Shown in pieces: positions 44,440-56,500 of a stretch of DNA of 64,000 nucleotides. Position numbers and translations under genes: made by a program. The stretch is taken from the NCBI GenBank assembly GCA_018524725.1, contig JAEUWP010000472.1:62001-126000 (forward strand), read 5' to 3'. A model generated the notes under the pieces. The model saw only the letters and a program-made list of their open reading frames with translations. It had not been told where the DNA came from and ran no database searches. Positions within the stretch are counted from its first letter, which is position 1. Each line of letters opens with the position of its first letter. The stretch comes from Podaxis mareebaensis (lineage: Eukaryota > Basidiomycota > Agaricomycetes > Agaricales > Agaricaceae).

Positions 44440-47098
44440 TCAACTACACCAGACTGCTACATTTCCATCCGCTCCTCCGCTCAGGAGCCATGGTTGTCTA
44501 TTGCACCACCTGACTTGCAGTACACCTAGACCATCTTTTACCTGATGTCCACGCAAAATCTTCAGCGGTACGATAAGGGGATCAGTGAGGAGGTCGTTGT
44601 ATACTCGAGCATGGAAAATTTGGATTGATCCATCATCAGAGGAGGATGCAAACAGCGGGTATGTTGGGTGGAAGTGGACAGAGCGAATAGCACGGGTATG
44701 ATATCTGAGTCATATGTCAAGTATTCTGCAATCAAGATAGACCGGGAAAATCATACCTTAAGCTTTTGTAGGGTTTATCACTGAGCTCCAGATCAAACCA
44801 ACATAATTTGCGATCATATCCTCCCACAATAAGATGATCCCCCGAAGGATGCACGTCCATAGAGGAAATCCACTTGATGCCCGGGGTCAAAGTTTCGAGC
44901 AACTGTTGCTCGGCCAGATTATAGATACGGATATATTGTTGTGTCTAGGCCGACTGATGAGGATTTGATCGGGTATGCGCAGTGTAGGGAAACTCACGGC
45001 AACAAAAAAGTGTGGCTTAGTGGGGTGGAAAAGGACTGCTTGTACCGAGCCCTTAACCTTTTTAAATGGTGCTTGGGAGTGCCTACGTGATATCTGGTGT
45101 ATCCAGACGGCGTTTTGGGCACCGCCAGTTGCTATAGGTGTTTCAGCTAACCATGTTCAGTGTATCGGAATGGACGGGTGTACTCACAAACACTCGCGAC
45201 ATAATCTCCTCTGCGGTGCCAAGCGATTTGTGTCGGCGTTCCGGAGGATGTTGGAAGGTGAACGGACAGAATGGGTAGATCGATCGACCAGGCACTCGAC
45301 GAGGTTGATTCCCATTTGACGGGTGGCGGCGTGATAGGCGCAGGAGGGAGTGTTGCAGGCGCCAAGAGGGATTTTGTGAGAGAATAAACGTTATCCGATA
45401 GATTTGGGAGGATCAGGAAGTGTAATTCTTCTTCACTAGAGACCTTTGTCAGCTACATGGAGTTGCATATGGTTTAGCTGATGGACTCACACTCCGACAG
45501 CAATATAGCTAACGTCTAGTCTCGGGCACCACTCGACAGCACCTATCTTCCCTTTGAATTGCCAGCGTTTCACCTCTCGCCCGACGTTGACCTCCCAAAG
45601 GCTAACAACTCCTCCCTCGTCGCCGGTTGCTGCCCATGCACCATCGGGGCTCACGCTTACACAGCGGGCACGTCCTTTCGTGTGGGGGAATGTTAGACTC
45701 TTGTAGTTGGGGAACGGTTTGAGGGTGCTGGGACTCGGCAATTTGGGTATTAAGCTCTTTGGGTCAATATTGAGCTTGACGCGTTGTACACGGGGTGCCA
45801 AATACAGATCCAGTTGACGGTTGAATCGTTCTTTGATGAAATTATCGTACGCTGGAACAAGCCGAAGAGACGAATATTTTTGAGGGAGGTAATCCCGTTC
45901 CCGGTCTTCTGGATCCTTTTCTTCCCATTCTTTGCGCTCTTCTTCAGTTGGAAGATATTCTTGTGGGGGGTTATATGATTCAGAGTTGGTTGGTAGGCGA
46001 GGTTTGGGAGCGGGAGGAGGGGGTTGGTGGAGCGTTGGGGGCTGATCAGACCAAATGGCGTAGAACTCGAATTTGTTGGTCGATTTTGGTTTGTTGGGGA
46101 CGATACGGCCTTGACGGATGGCGCGCACAATTTTCATAATCTGGAAACGCATTGTTAGAGGAGAGAAAGTACAATGGGGGTAGGATATACCTTTTGCTTT
46201 TCCCATTTACTTGGGATCCAACGGCGCTTTGGTTCTGGCGCAGCGGATAGTGGCATAATCTCTTCTTTTCCTTTCCCAGTGAACCATTCGACCATCGGCT
46301 CATACGGATCATAGTTGGCGTCAGGATTTTCACCCTGATAGAGTCGCCGAATGATGTCCAGTTCCTCATCCGTTAGAGGTTTGTCCATCTGGAGGTTCTT
46401 GTCAAAAGCAGACATCCTAGAAAATAGAGTTTGGTGGACAATACCACCAAGACAAATTGAGAACGGACCATGAATCAGGATCCTCCACGGTGGCCAAGAA
46501 CTTGTCCAGTTCGTCTCCACGGGCAGGTCTGAGCACTTTCTTGCCGTTAATATCGTAACCGATATGTGGCAAGTCATCGTACCAGTGCATCGGAATGTTA
46601 CCGACACGATTTGGTGCCTACACAGGTTCAGTAAGGCTTCAGGTCATTCGAACGGGAAAAGCGCACGTCTTCTGTTGAAGAGTCTGAATCGTAATCCGGT
46701 TCGATCTCCGGGTACACACGCTTTGGTTTCCCAGTAATATCTGAGGTGACCATTTTTGCTTTTGGGAAAACGTGGAGAGACGCGTCCGAGTCGGGTCCGT
46801 CTGAGTCGTCGTCTGACTCTTCGTCCTCATCCTCCTCGCCATCCCCGCCATCCTCACTCTCACTCTCATCCTCCTCGTCCTTATCTTCTGTGTCGGTTCC
46901 TTCTCCCTCTTCCGAATCACTAGCAGCATCAATCTCCGGGAATTCGTCCGCTTCACCATCGTCCGAGCTTATTTCGGCACTGTCCTCCTCGTCGGTCAAC
47001 ATTTCAAGTTGGACAGCATGTTGGGGGATATGAGACTCTGGTTCATCGTCCACTTGCTTTCGTTTTTTACTGCGTTGGTGAATGTCGTCGACAGCCAT
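44440..47098 (-). CDS. ERB1: Ribosome biogenesis protein ERB1/BOP1
   Basis: Eight exons on the minus strand (46667-47098, 46469-46617, 46191-46416, 45491-46140, 45188-45435, 44998-45131, 44757-44944, 44440-44704) encode 763 residues. A long acidic stretch (about residues 35-110) precedes the BOP1 N-terminal domain ([44 protein letters not shown]) and a WD40 propeller ([73 protein letters not shown]). With Nop7/Pes1 and Ytm1 it forms the PeBoW complex, needed for 27S pre-rRNA processing and 60S assembly in the nucleolus. Its start codon is 177 bp from the divergent ARP4 start. Confidence 0.95.
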
Positions 47099-47275
47099 AG
47101 AATAAAATGTTGGGCGTCTGTTGCAAGAAATCTGAAAAAGTTGATCGTGAAATAGACAGCACGTGAACTGTAAGGGAATGGCGATCTGAAGTCAATAGCG
47201 TCTAGTTCCAACACGAGTAAACAACGCGAGATCAAGTTCTCCAGACTCCAGGATCCGACTATACACTATTTCACC
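47099..47275. promoter_or_regulatory. Bidirectional promoter ERB1/ARP4
   Basis: Only 177 bp separate the start codons of two divergent housekeeping genes, so both promoters must lie here. No TATA box is evident. Confidence 0.6.
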
Positions 47276-49064
47276 ATGGTCAACTATGGCGGAGGTACGC
47301 TCATGATCAGTTCGGCGATACTAATATTCTAATAATTCTCTATTAGACGAGGTGTCTGCATTGGTAGTCGATATTGGAACTTCATCAGTTCGCGCTGGTT
47401 ATGCCGGAGACGACACACCCAAGGCGATCGTTCCTACCCACTATGGCTACCTTCCGACCACCCCAGATACCGATTTCGTTATGGGTGACGCCAATGAAAG
47501 CAACAATATATCTAACAAATCAAAGTATGCCAAACTGTACATCGGCCAGTCAGGTCCTTCAATATGGAGGGAGGGCATGGAGGTAGCAAACCCCATTGTG
47601 GACGGCCTCAGTGAGTTTCTTTCAACACTCACCTAGAAGTTATTGTATTGAAATACGTTGAACATAGTCAATGACTTTAGTCCGATAAAACCTCTCATTG
47701 ACCACGCCATTTCGGATGTTATGCGTTGCAATTCCACTGAACACCCGATCCTTGTCACCGAGCCAACTTGGAACACGCCTGCGAACCGTGAACGCATGGC
47801 GGAAATCATGTTTGAAGAATTTCAAGTGCCGGCATTTTATATCGCCAACACAGGCGTTTTGAACGCGTGAGTGACCAAAAATCTGCCGTTTATCGCTCTT
47901 CTCAAACAAACCCTCCAGGTTCGCCGCTGGAAAAGGAACAGCCTTTGTTGTTGACGTTGGTCAGTCGATGGCGAGCGTGACACCTGTTGTAGATGGTTTC
48001 GTATTGCGCAAAGGTAGGTCGTCCATACAGATAGGGTATAGGCACGCTTAACATTTCCAAGGTTTGGTTTATTCCACCCTTCCAAGACTCGTGCGCGCAC
48101 ATGCTCGCCATATCCTTGCTTCGCCAGCCCAAACTCGGCAAGGCATTGCCCTCCTGCCGCATCAATTGATTGAATCAAAAGCCGTTAGTTGAACGTCCTT
48201 TGAAACAAGGTGTTTTTCTAACGATGAAACATTTCAGGCTGTTGATCCGAATATGCCTCCTCATTTCACCCTCCGTCAGGATAGAGTTGCAAAAACAACC
48301 GATAGTTGGCGACAATGGGCGGAGGAACGTGAAGTAGATGAATGGATTCAGCATTGTGCCGCTGTCTTGGACCAAGGATGGAACGACGCGTATGTGCTAT
48401 AGCAACCGGAATGAAACCATGAGCATAAACTAACTCAATCCTCAGCGCTGCTCAGTCCCGTCCCCCACGACCATACGAATTCCCCACAGGTTTCAACACC
48501 TACTTCGGGCTGGAACGATTCCAAGTCGGAGAACAATTCTTCTGGCATTCGCCAGCCCTCGTCGTATGTTCTTTCCCTTTTCACTCTAACCTTGACACTG
48601 AGGATGAACGCCAGGCATCGAATCCAAACCTTCCCAAAAACATTCCAGCCTTAATCACCGAGTCCCTCCGCGCCTGCGACGCAGAGCTTCGCCAAGTCCT
48701 CATGGGGAATGTTGTCCTGACTGGAGGAGGAAGTCAATTTTCTGGCTTTGCTGATAGGCTAAATAATGAACTCACAAGAACATTCCCTCACGTAAGTAAA
48801 TGGATCAACTCTGTAACAATTCGACCTAATATCATGCTAAAAACCCAGGCTAAAATTCATGCCCCCGGAAATCCCATCGAGCGAAGATATGGTGGTTGGC
48901 TTGGAGGGAGCATTCTTGCTAGTCTAGGTACCTTTCACCAATTGTGGATCAGTAAGGAAGAGTGGCAGGTACGTGCAGTGTTCTTAGAAGCTGGAATAGG
49001 CTCTGACTAGGGACTGAACTGTTAGGAACATGGCAAGTCAATCGTGGGCCAACGGTGCAAGTAG
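47276..49064 (+). CDS. ARP4: Actin-related protein Arp4
   Basis: Ten exons (47276-47294, 47347-47610, 47668-47866, 47919-48013, 48062-48183, 48238-48389, 48446-48563, 48615-48791, 48849-48968, 49026-49064) encode 434 residues. The actin fold is plain: VSALVVDIGTSSVRAGYAGDD, ILVTEPTWNTPANRERMAEI, AFVVDVGQSMASVTPVVDGF, GNVVLTGGGSQFSGFADRL, RRYGGWLGGSILASLGTFHQ, WISKEEW. The MVNYGGDEVSAL start and the Arp4-type phosphate loops place it with Arp4/BAF53. This is a nuclear subunit of the INO80, SWR1 and NuA4 complexes that binds nucleosomes and histone variants. Confidence 0.95.
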
Positions 49065-49628
49065 AAATTGTAATAGCATTCTCGATGTATATCTTGTCTC
49101 TGTTGTGGGTGTAATCACACGTTTAATGTATACTGTCGTTCTTAGTTTTCGAGCCACTTTACAGTCTGTGCCCGCCTGCAGCCTACAAATTATGTTTCTC
49201 TTTCGCTTTCTGGTGTACCTGGTTCTGGACTACTCACGGTTTCCCAAGCAGGGAAACCACTTGATAGTATTCTTTACATATTGGCATTGTCGCCAGAACA
49301 ACTGGAATAATCATTTGAAAAGCCAACCGTCGCATGACGGAAGGAGTGAGTATTACTAGAGGGTACCAGTCAAGGAGCAATTTAAACAAGGAAACACGAG
49401 AAAAACTTGGTAAGGAATGGGGATAATCAGTCGGATTGGAAAACCGACTAGACAAAGAGATAACATCAACGCCCTTTTCCTGTTCTTTTCTTTATACGGA
49501 AAATAAAATTTAAAGAAAAAGTGAAAAAAAAGATAAAGAAAAATCCAGCTCGTCAGCCATTGGGATTTAAGTGGGAGAGAGTAATATTCAGCTCGATATG
49601 TCCTTTCTCTCGCATGCTGTAAAGTAAA
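49065..49628. other. Convergent intergenic region
   Basis: About 560 bases between the ARP4 3' end and the 3' end of the Gln-rich gene. An A-rich stretch at 49500-49545 may serve 3' end formation. Nothing coding. Confidence 0.4.
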
Positions 49629-51128
49629 TCAAAACGCCTCTACAACTTCACGTCGCTCACGGGCATCCATCAGACCTCCGACAGCCTTGCGACGGATGCG
49701 GGTGGCAAAGTTCTTGGGCCCAAGCTCATCAAAACCCGATGGCGGCCCGCGGGGCTGCCTGGTCGGTTGGCTAACCATCCTGTGGTTAACAACGGACACT
49801 ACCGGGTACTGCTGCTGTTGCTCAGAAGTGGCAGAGGTTGGGCGTCCAATGCCAAGACCTTCGTACAACTTCTTGGATGCTTCCTCGCGCGGCGAGAGAG
49901 GCATCTCATTGGATGAAGCAGAAGAGCGAGGGGTAGTAGGGGAGGAATGAGTCTTGCCGGAGGAACAAGACGAGTCTGCATCGCCATCATCATCAGTGTC
50001 AACCACCGTCACTGAAGGCAAAGGTTGGGAAACGGCAGGGTTGAAGCGTAAGGGCTGAGGACGTGACTTGGCATTTGCGTTGACGTTGAGGCCAGGGGGA
50101 GGAGAGATGCGCTCATTCTCGGGAGCTGGAGTGATCTTGACGATGGGGGAGGAGACTGTACGGTTGCCAGATAAAACCGAGTTGTTGTTTCCCCCACGCC
50201 TCCAGGAAGAGACAGAGTCTGACTTGGAGGTAGAATGAAGGTTGTTGGAAGCAGGGTTGCCAAGGGAAGTTCCGCCGCTAATAATGGTAGTAGAACTCGG
50301 GGTTGGAGGTGGGGGTGCGTTGTCAGACTCGCCATTACTATAGCGAGCCGCGCCCATGTTAGGACCATTGACGGTGGCAGAACGGCTACCAAAACGGCCA
50401 CCCAAAGCGGCAGTCATGGGAGGTTGATCATCGGAAGCGGTCGGTGCAGGGCCCAAACCGAGCTGAGCCCTCAACCGGTCTGCCTGGTTGGGCCTACGGC
50501 CTTGAGCATTGGCTCGGAGATCGAAAGTAAGATTGGTTGGACCGGTAGTGGCAGGGGGGTTATAGTTGAGTTGACCACGCCTGGCTGCATTCTGGATCTG
50601 CTGCTGGAGCTGTGCCTGAGCCATTAATTCGGCTTGGTATTGCTGGTTCTGCATGACCTGCGCCTGCAAGGTGATGACGATGATGACGATGAGATAAGAC
50701 AAGTTGAACAACAGCAATAGACAACCTACCTGGATCCTCATCATTTCCAGCTGGAGCATCTGCATGGACATGGCCTGGTCCTGAACGGCGGGAGACATCA
50801 TGTTGGGATGGATAAAGGCAGGGCTAAAGGGGATGCTGGGGTTAACGGGGTGCTGAGTTTGCTGGTGAGCAAAGTGGTTGTTGCCGTCGACGGCAGCAGT
50901 CATTGGGATGTTCCTGTTGCTGAAAAAGTGCTGGGGCATATCTGCAAGCTGATCCTCTTCTTCCTCTGGGAAAGTGTTGGCGTTGTGGGAATGGGAGGGG
51001 AAACGGGAGAAGTTGAAAGTGGCGCCTGGAGCGGCGGTGTGGGGGATGTTGGCAGAAGCAGAGCGGACCCCGCCTGTGCGGAGACCGTTGAGAAGAGAGG
51101 CGCGATGATTATACTGAGTGTTTGACAT
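49629..51128 (-). CDS. Gln/Asn/Ser-rich disordered protein, unknown
   Basis: Two exons on the minus strand (50730-51128, 49629-50663) encode 477 residues. The 66-nt intron (50664-50729) has GTAGGT and TTGCAG borders, a length divisible by three and no stop, so retention would add 22 mostly hydrophobic residues. The protein is low-complexity: a Met/Gln-rich helix (MQMLQLEMMRIQ, MAQAQLQQQIQNAARRGQLN), poly-Pro and Ser/Thr-rich stretches, a DTDDDGDADSS acidic patch and a basic C-terminus (KNFATRIRRKAVGG). I do not recognise a family. Such composition fits RNA-granule or transcription-associated proteins. The upstream region is strongly CT-rich on the coding strand with a TTTATATC box. Confidence 0.7.
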   Translation of the reverse strand: MSNTQYNHRASLLNGLRTGGVRSASANIPHTAAPGATFNFSRFPSHSHNANTFPEEEEDQLADMPQHFFSNRNIPMTAAVDGNNHFAHQQTQHPVNPSIPFSPAFIHPNMMSPAVQDQAMSMQMLQLEMMRIQVGCLLLLFNLSYLIVIIVITLQAQVMQNQQYQAELMAQAQLQQQIQNAARRGQLNYNPPATTGPTNLTFDLRANAQGRRPNQADRLRAQLGLGPAPTASDDQPPMTAALGGRFGSRSATVNGPNMGAARYSNGESDNAPPPPTPSSTTIISGGTSLGNPASNNLHSTSKSDSVSSWRRGGNNNSVLSGNRTVSSPIVKITPAPENERISPPPGLNVNANAKSRPQPLRFNPAVSQPLPSVTVVDTDDDGDADSSCSSGKTHSSPTTPRSSASSNEMPLSPREEASKKLYEGLGIGRPTSATSEQQQQYPVVSVVNHRMVSQPTRQPRGPPSGFDELGPKNFATRIRRKAVGGLMDARERREVVEAF

Positions 51129-51421
51129 GAGGACGAGGGCGATAGATAATGGCTGGGTGCTGATTAAGGGGCTGAAAAGGGATAAGTGAACAAGAAGGGG
51201 AGCTGCGGGTGATGAGTCAGTGGCAGCAACGAGGGCGAGAGAAAGGACTGACAGTGAGATATAAAAGAGAAGAAAGAAAGAGAAAGCGTATATTTTGTGA
51301 ATAGGGAGACAGAAAGAGAGACGGAGAAAGAGACCACCCAGGCTGGGAGGAGAGAGGAAGAAAGAGACAAGCCACAAAACAATCATCCATGGGTCACCGT
51401 CACAACACAGCCCCTGTCACG

Positions 51422-52116
51422 TCACAAGTGCTTCTTTGCGCTGGCGCGGACGCGTGCATCAAACACACTGCTTCGTATCACCCCTTGCCCACTGTAAAAC
51501 GGATTCAACTGTGTCTGGTCGTCTTCATTGTTAGTATCATCACCCCTTCATCACGCTCGACATCACCCCACCTTGATGTACAGCTCCCACACCTCCATAA
51601 AAAACCCTCGGATTCCATCGTCATTCTTGCCCTCGTGCAACAGTACAAACTTGACATCTATCAACTCATGAGTACATCTCTCTGACGACTTTTGTGCGGC
51701 CGCCTACTTCCGGGGGTCACGAACGCCGAGACGGTCCACTCGTTGAACCTGTCCACTGACCGCAGATACCTGGATTACTGTCAATATATCGTCGTCAGGG
51801 GCTCTCAGGCACCCACGCACATGACGTTTTCTTTGCGCATGATATCCTCAATCACGTCCAGACTGGCGTTGGCAATCATCTGGATCACATGTCTGTCCTG
51901 GCCACCACCGACTCTCACCGGTCCGCTAGAAGTGTGCTGGGTCGCACTGGATGCACCAGACAATGCAGTCAGTGTGCCCGCAAACGCCGAGGTAGACCAC
52001 GTCGGGAGATTTGATGCAAGGGGGGAGGTTGTCGTAGCTACCGGTTTGGTAGAATAATGGGTGAGAGAGCAGACAGGGGTGTCTGAGGGCGATAGGATGA
52101 AGAGATGGTGGGACAT
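51422..52116 (-). CDS. TRS20: Sedlin / TRAPP subunit 2 (Trs20)
   Basis: Four exons on the minus strand (51821-52116, 51708-51769, 51572-51657, 51422-51508) encode 176 residues. Sedlin motifs: MSHHLFILSPSDTPVCSL at the start, HVIQMIANASLDVIEDIM, YLRSVDRFNEWTVSAFVTPG, VKFVLLHEGKNDDGIRGFF, EVWELYIKLNPFY, IRSSVFDARVRASAKKHL. Compared with human sedlin (140 residues) there is a Ser/Thr-rich insertion near residues 20-65. Sedlin is an adaptor subunit of the TRAPP tethering complexes in ER-Golgi traffic. Start codons of sedlin and the rhomboid gene are 113 bp apart. Confidence 0.92.
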
Positions 52117-52229
52117 GGCTAGACTGAATAAACGATAGTGATAGTCCTTCCAATGTTCCATATGTTCCATCTGGTCCTAATCGTGTCAACAATCCCAAAC
52201 AATAATCTCCCTTATCCTTCGACTTGAAT

Positions 52230-53325
52230 ATGCTCTCTGCCTTTCGTCCGTTCCTCCAGTCCAGAGCCTGCCGACTTCCTTGCAAACTAAATCATACCTT
52301 TTCACGCTCCCCATCTCTTGCTCCTGCCCGAAATTCCTGGTCTCCTTCACGGACCTTCTTCACCTCTTCTAAACATGCTCTCCGGTACCATCCACCCCAA
52401 CGTCACGGACACAACAACCGTTTCCTTGGCTTCCTCGACAATATTCCAACAAACTACGTCTTCTGGGGCATCATTGGCATAAATGGAACCGTGTTCTTCC
52501 TCTGGCAAGCTGCATCTGGTCGCGCCGTACGTGCCCTATCCCTCGTGTGTACACCCAAGACTAAGTCCACGTCTCGATAGAGAATGGAACGAGACCCTTC
52601 CGCGCTCATCTGGATGTACCAAAACTTTACGAATAGCATAACCAATCTAAGGAACGGGAGATTGTCAGTTGCATCCCTTCTATCCCTATGCCACCCACCT
52701 CTTTACACTACTTTCCAGCTGGACGATCCTCACGAGCACCTTTTCGCACCAAGACATGGGCCACATCTTCTTCAACATGTTCACCTTTTACTTCATGGGC
52801 CAGCACCTCCTCCATAACATCGGCAGCCGGCAGTTCATTTTCCTTTACTTGGGAGGTGCGTTTGAAGTTTGGCAACACCTTATCATGCGATCGACTTATT
52901 TCTTTTAGGTGGTATCATCACCTCTCTCACAAGTATGGCCTATTCGCATTTTGTCAAGCATCGTGATAGGCCCGCTCACGGCGCTAGTGGTATGTCTGGT
53001 ACTCTTCTCACCTACTTCCATTACGGATCTTGAGCCATAGGTGCCGTCTACTCCGTTCTCGCCGTCATTGCTTGCGCGGCACCGACCATGACGTTCCAAT
53101 TATACGGAATAATTCCCATACCTGCTTGGTTGGTCGTATCTGGCATCTTTGCCTACGACTCCTACAACACCCTCAAAGATACTGTAAGTCGTGAACCAAT
53201 CGGTTTATCCAGGGATACTCATAAATTTTCCTGTACAGAGTGGCACAACCGATTCCGTCGGTCATATCGGCGGGCTACTAGCCGGCGTTGGCTATTTCCT
53301 AGCTCGTCGTTACCGCATATTCTAA
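52230..53325 (+). CDS. PCP1: Mitochondrial rhomboid protease (Pcp1/PARL type)
   Basis: Six exons (52230-52526, 52581-52663, 52719-52855, 52909-52989, 53041-53183, 53239-53325) encode 275 residues. The N-terminus is basic and Ser/Arg-rich, like a mitochondrial presequence. The rhomboid core shows FWTILTSTFSHQDMGHIFFNM, the catalytic serine in HGASGAVYSVLA and the catalytic histidine in SVGHIGGLLAGVGY, with several transmembrane helices. Such proteases cleave membrane proteins of the inner mitochondrial membrane, in yeast Mgm1 and Ccp1. All intron phases close. Confidence 0.93.
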
Positions 53326-53597
53326 CTGAACCTACACTCACCAACTCCCCTCTCAGTTAATACGCATATAATGTCTAGGTCCCCGATTCGAACGCGATAT
53401 ATCCACCACCATAATCATGAATAACATTAAATAAGTCTAAACATACAAACTTGGCCGTATCATAAGTGGGTATCGCAGCGCAACGGCAAAACCAAGTTGA
53501 CTCGATCGACATATGCAAAACAAACGTAGATTTCAAAGGCATACGTTGTAAAAAAGAAAAATAGAATGAATCCGGAAACTTTGTGAGGTCTTCATTG

Positions 53598-56500
53598 TTA
53601 TACAGCTCCAGACGTCCTGGAGGGCGTGCTTGTGCGCGTATCGAGACGTCGAATCTCCTTCTCAAGTCTGTCAAGACCCGACGTTCCATTCGACGCGGTC
53701 ATCCCACGTGCACCATGTTTGTCGAATAGGTATGTCAAAAGGTTCTTCTTGTCATCCGCCAGTCCGTCAAGAAGCGCAAAAAGATGCGTCTCGTCGCGCA
53801 AAACAAGTTGGGCGGCGATAATGCAAGCCGCTGCAGATTCCCGGATGATCAGAGATGACTTATCATTCAGAGCCTAATGGATACATGTCCATTAGTCAAC
53901 GTCATACAGAAATACAGCAGGGAAAGCATACCGAAATCAGAGTTGGCCTTAATCGTGGCAATTCCTCCTCTGCAACCTCCGCAGGTAGTCGAAGGATGAA
54001 TTTACCGAGTGCAATCAAACCAAACGCATAAGCTGCTGCTTTGACTTCTGTGTCTGCCGTGGAAGGAGATTCTGCCGCATAAAACTCTTTTAGACTTGCA
54101 TGCATAGTTGTAAGGCCATATACGGGTTCAAGTTTCGAAGTGAGCATATCTCGAACAGAGTTCGTTGCTTCTAGCACCTACGACACATCAGTATATGCGA
54201 CAGCGAGGGATACATCACCGCTCACGTTAACTTTGTTGCAGTAACGGACACGCAAAAGCATAGAAAAGAGTTCCGCCTCTTTGCCTTCCAGATGAGATAA
54301 TTGGTTCTCGATAAAGGCAGACACAACAACCAGACCGGCCTCGAGAGTATCGCCGTCCTACCGCCCGTCAGCTTGGTTGTATAACCAACGTGAAATGACC
54401 CAAACCTTTTCAGGCGTCAGCTGCTCCATAAGCACCTTGAATACCCGATCAAAATTCTTATCCTTGTCCCAAACATCCCAGTGCAGCGACGAAGGTGAAC
54501 GAGATGAACCGAATGGCGTCGGACTTAGTGGATCGGCTCCGGGACTGTTCGGTGGAGATTCAGCGACGGGGTTCCGCAGAGACAAGCCCGCAAGTTTGTA
54601 GAGTGCTGTTCGATCCATAGAGTCGGAGGAAAGCGCTCCAATGCATTCCTCAATTGTTGCAACTGGGTCATTCACTTCCCTATTTTGACTGAATAAAACT
54701 TTTGCAAGTGTCAAAGAATGCCTAGATATCGTAACACATGCAACTTACCCTGTCTACGCCTCGACCACCAGTCTTCCTGCTTGGCCCCCTGCAACACGTC
54801 CAGCAATGAAGTTCGTCCCGAATAAGCAGGACTGTCCTGGAACATGGCGGCCTGTTTCAAAATATGAGAGGCCTTGTTCGCGGGCGTCACTGGAGGACGA
54901 GGAGGTTTCGAGGTGCCACCATTTTGGTTTCCAACCAATAAAGATGGAGGGAAAGTAGGATGAGGTGTTCCCTCAGTCTCGGGTTCCACCAACTCCAACA
55001 ACCGCTCCGCCGCACTCTCAGCCTGTTCTGCACGCGCCTTGAGAGCATCTTCAACAATGGGCTGATCGCCGACGCTCATAGTGGCTATCGAACCCGAAGA
55101 GAGTGCGTTTGAAACAGAAGGTGCAGGTTTCGAGTTCACTGATTTGGGCGATTGTGAATCTGGAGGGGTCAAGGGTTTCTTCGTTGGTGGAGCAAAGTTC
55201 TGGAAGGGCGAAGAGAATGACATGAGGTTGTCCGAGAAATCATCCTCCGATTCGTCGTCGGGGGGAAGAGGTACAGTCTGCGCGAGTAGCAAGGACTCGT
55301 CCATGCCATTGCCCATTTGCGGGAAGAGGGTTGATGTTCGAGGAGGAACAGGAACAGGAGCATTTCGAGCAAAGATGCTGGTAGCTCGCGGTGTTGGAGA
55401 ATGGTGAGGGGGGGATGTCGGTGGGGAAGCAGGCAGGCTCGTCTGCATTGCTTTTCGCAAAGTTGATCCACGAGCTGGAGAAGTGCTGGAGCTGTTTGAT
55501 GTCCCTCGTCTCACGGTTGAAGGTTCAGGTGGAATTGGAACAGGCGAAGCCCCTCGTCCTGATCCTCCCGATGGTATACGGCCATGGGAAGGCAAAGTTG
55601 GAGCAGTGACGGATCTCATAGTCATCGCTGGGCCACGAATAGTGGGTGGAGAAGAAGAAAGTCGCAGTGGGGAAGATGGACGAGCACTCCTTGGAGATGT
55701 CGTTGGGGAGCCCGGCGACCCCGAGCGCCGCTGGCTTGGAAGATTGTGGGAGGCAGAGGTGGCTTGATGGCGCAAAGTCGGAGGAGCTGTAGCAATAGCC
55801 TTGGCCTTGGCCCGGCTCGCAGCGATTGCTGCTGCAACACTTCCTTTCTTCGGAACTTTTGGTGTAGTGGGAGGGACAGACTGGCGGTCTGGATTCGGGC
55901 AAACCTTGTCCAACTGCTTGCGAGCGGATGCATCCATTGATTCAAGGATCACTTTGCCGTTTTCAGGCCAAATTTCATCAAAATCCCAAAATACCTTGCG
56001 AGCCGTCTCGCGCACGGAAGGGTTGGGATCTCCAAGAGCTTTTCGGATGCATTTGTCAAGAACATCTAGATTCCCTGAGGCCTCGATGGCATGTTTTGCT
56101 CGTTGGCCATGTACGTCTAGGTAAGTCTTGATATGGCCTACCACGAAAGCGCGGGCCTGGACATTTTTTTCTTGTAGAGTCGTCCATAAGAGAGGAATGA
56201 CAATCCTTGGTTGCGCCGAAGTATGTATCAGAAGACTTGTAACGGACAACTGCGACTGTTGTGCTGTAATTTTCTTGGTTAGAGTCGACATCTTGAGTAA
56301 GTTGGTGAGGAGCAGATCGCAAAATGGATCCAAACTCAAGCCAAGATTGCTGGCCAGTTCCGAATAGAGCTGACAGGTATTTGTGGATACCGTGGTTCGC
56401 AAGCTGGTAAGCTGGAACCAATGAACAAAAGTACATTTACATCAGTGGTTTGGACTTACTGTTTTTAGAGTCCACTGCATAAATCCATCCTTTAGCGATG

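Noticed and set aside
46746..47033. Ser-rich plus-strand frame of 95 codons
   Set aside because: It is the complement of the acidic Glu/Asp run in ERB1, which mirrors as poly-Ser.
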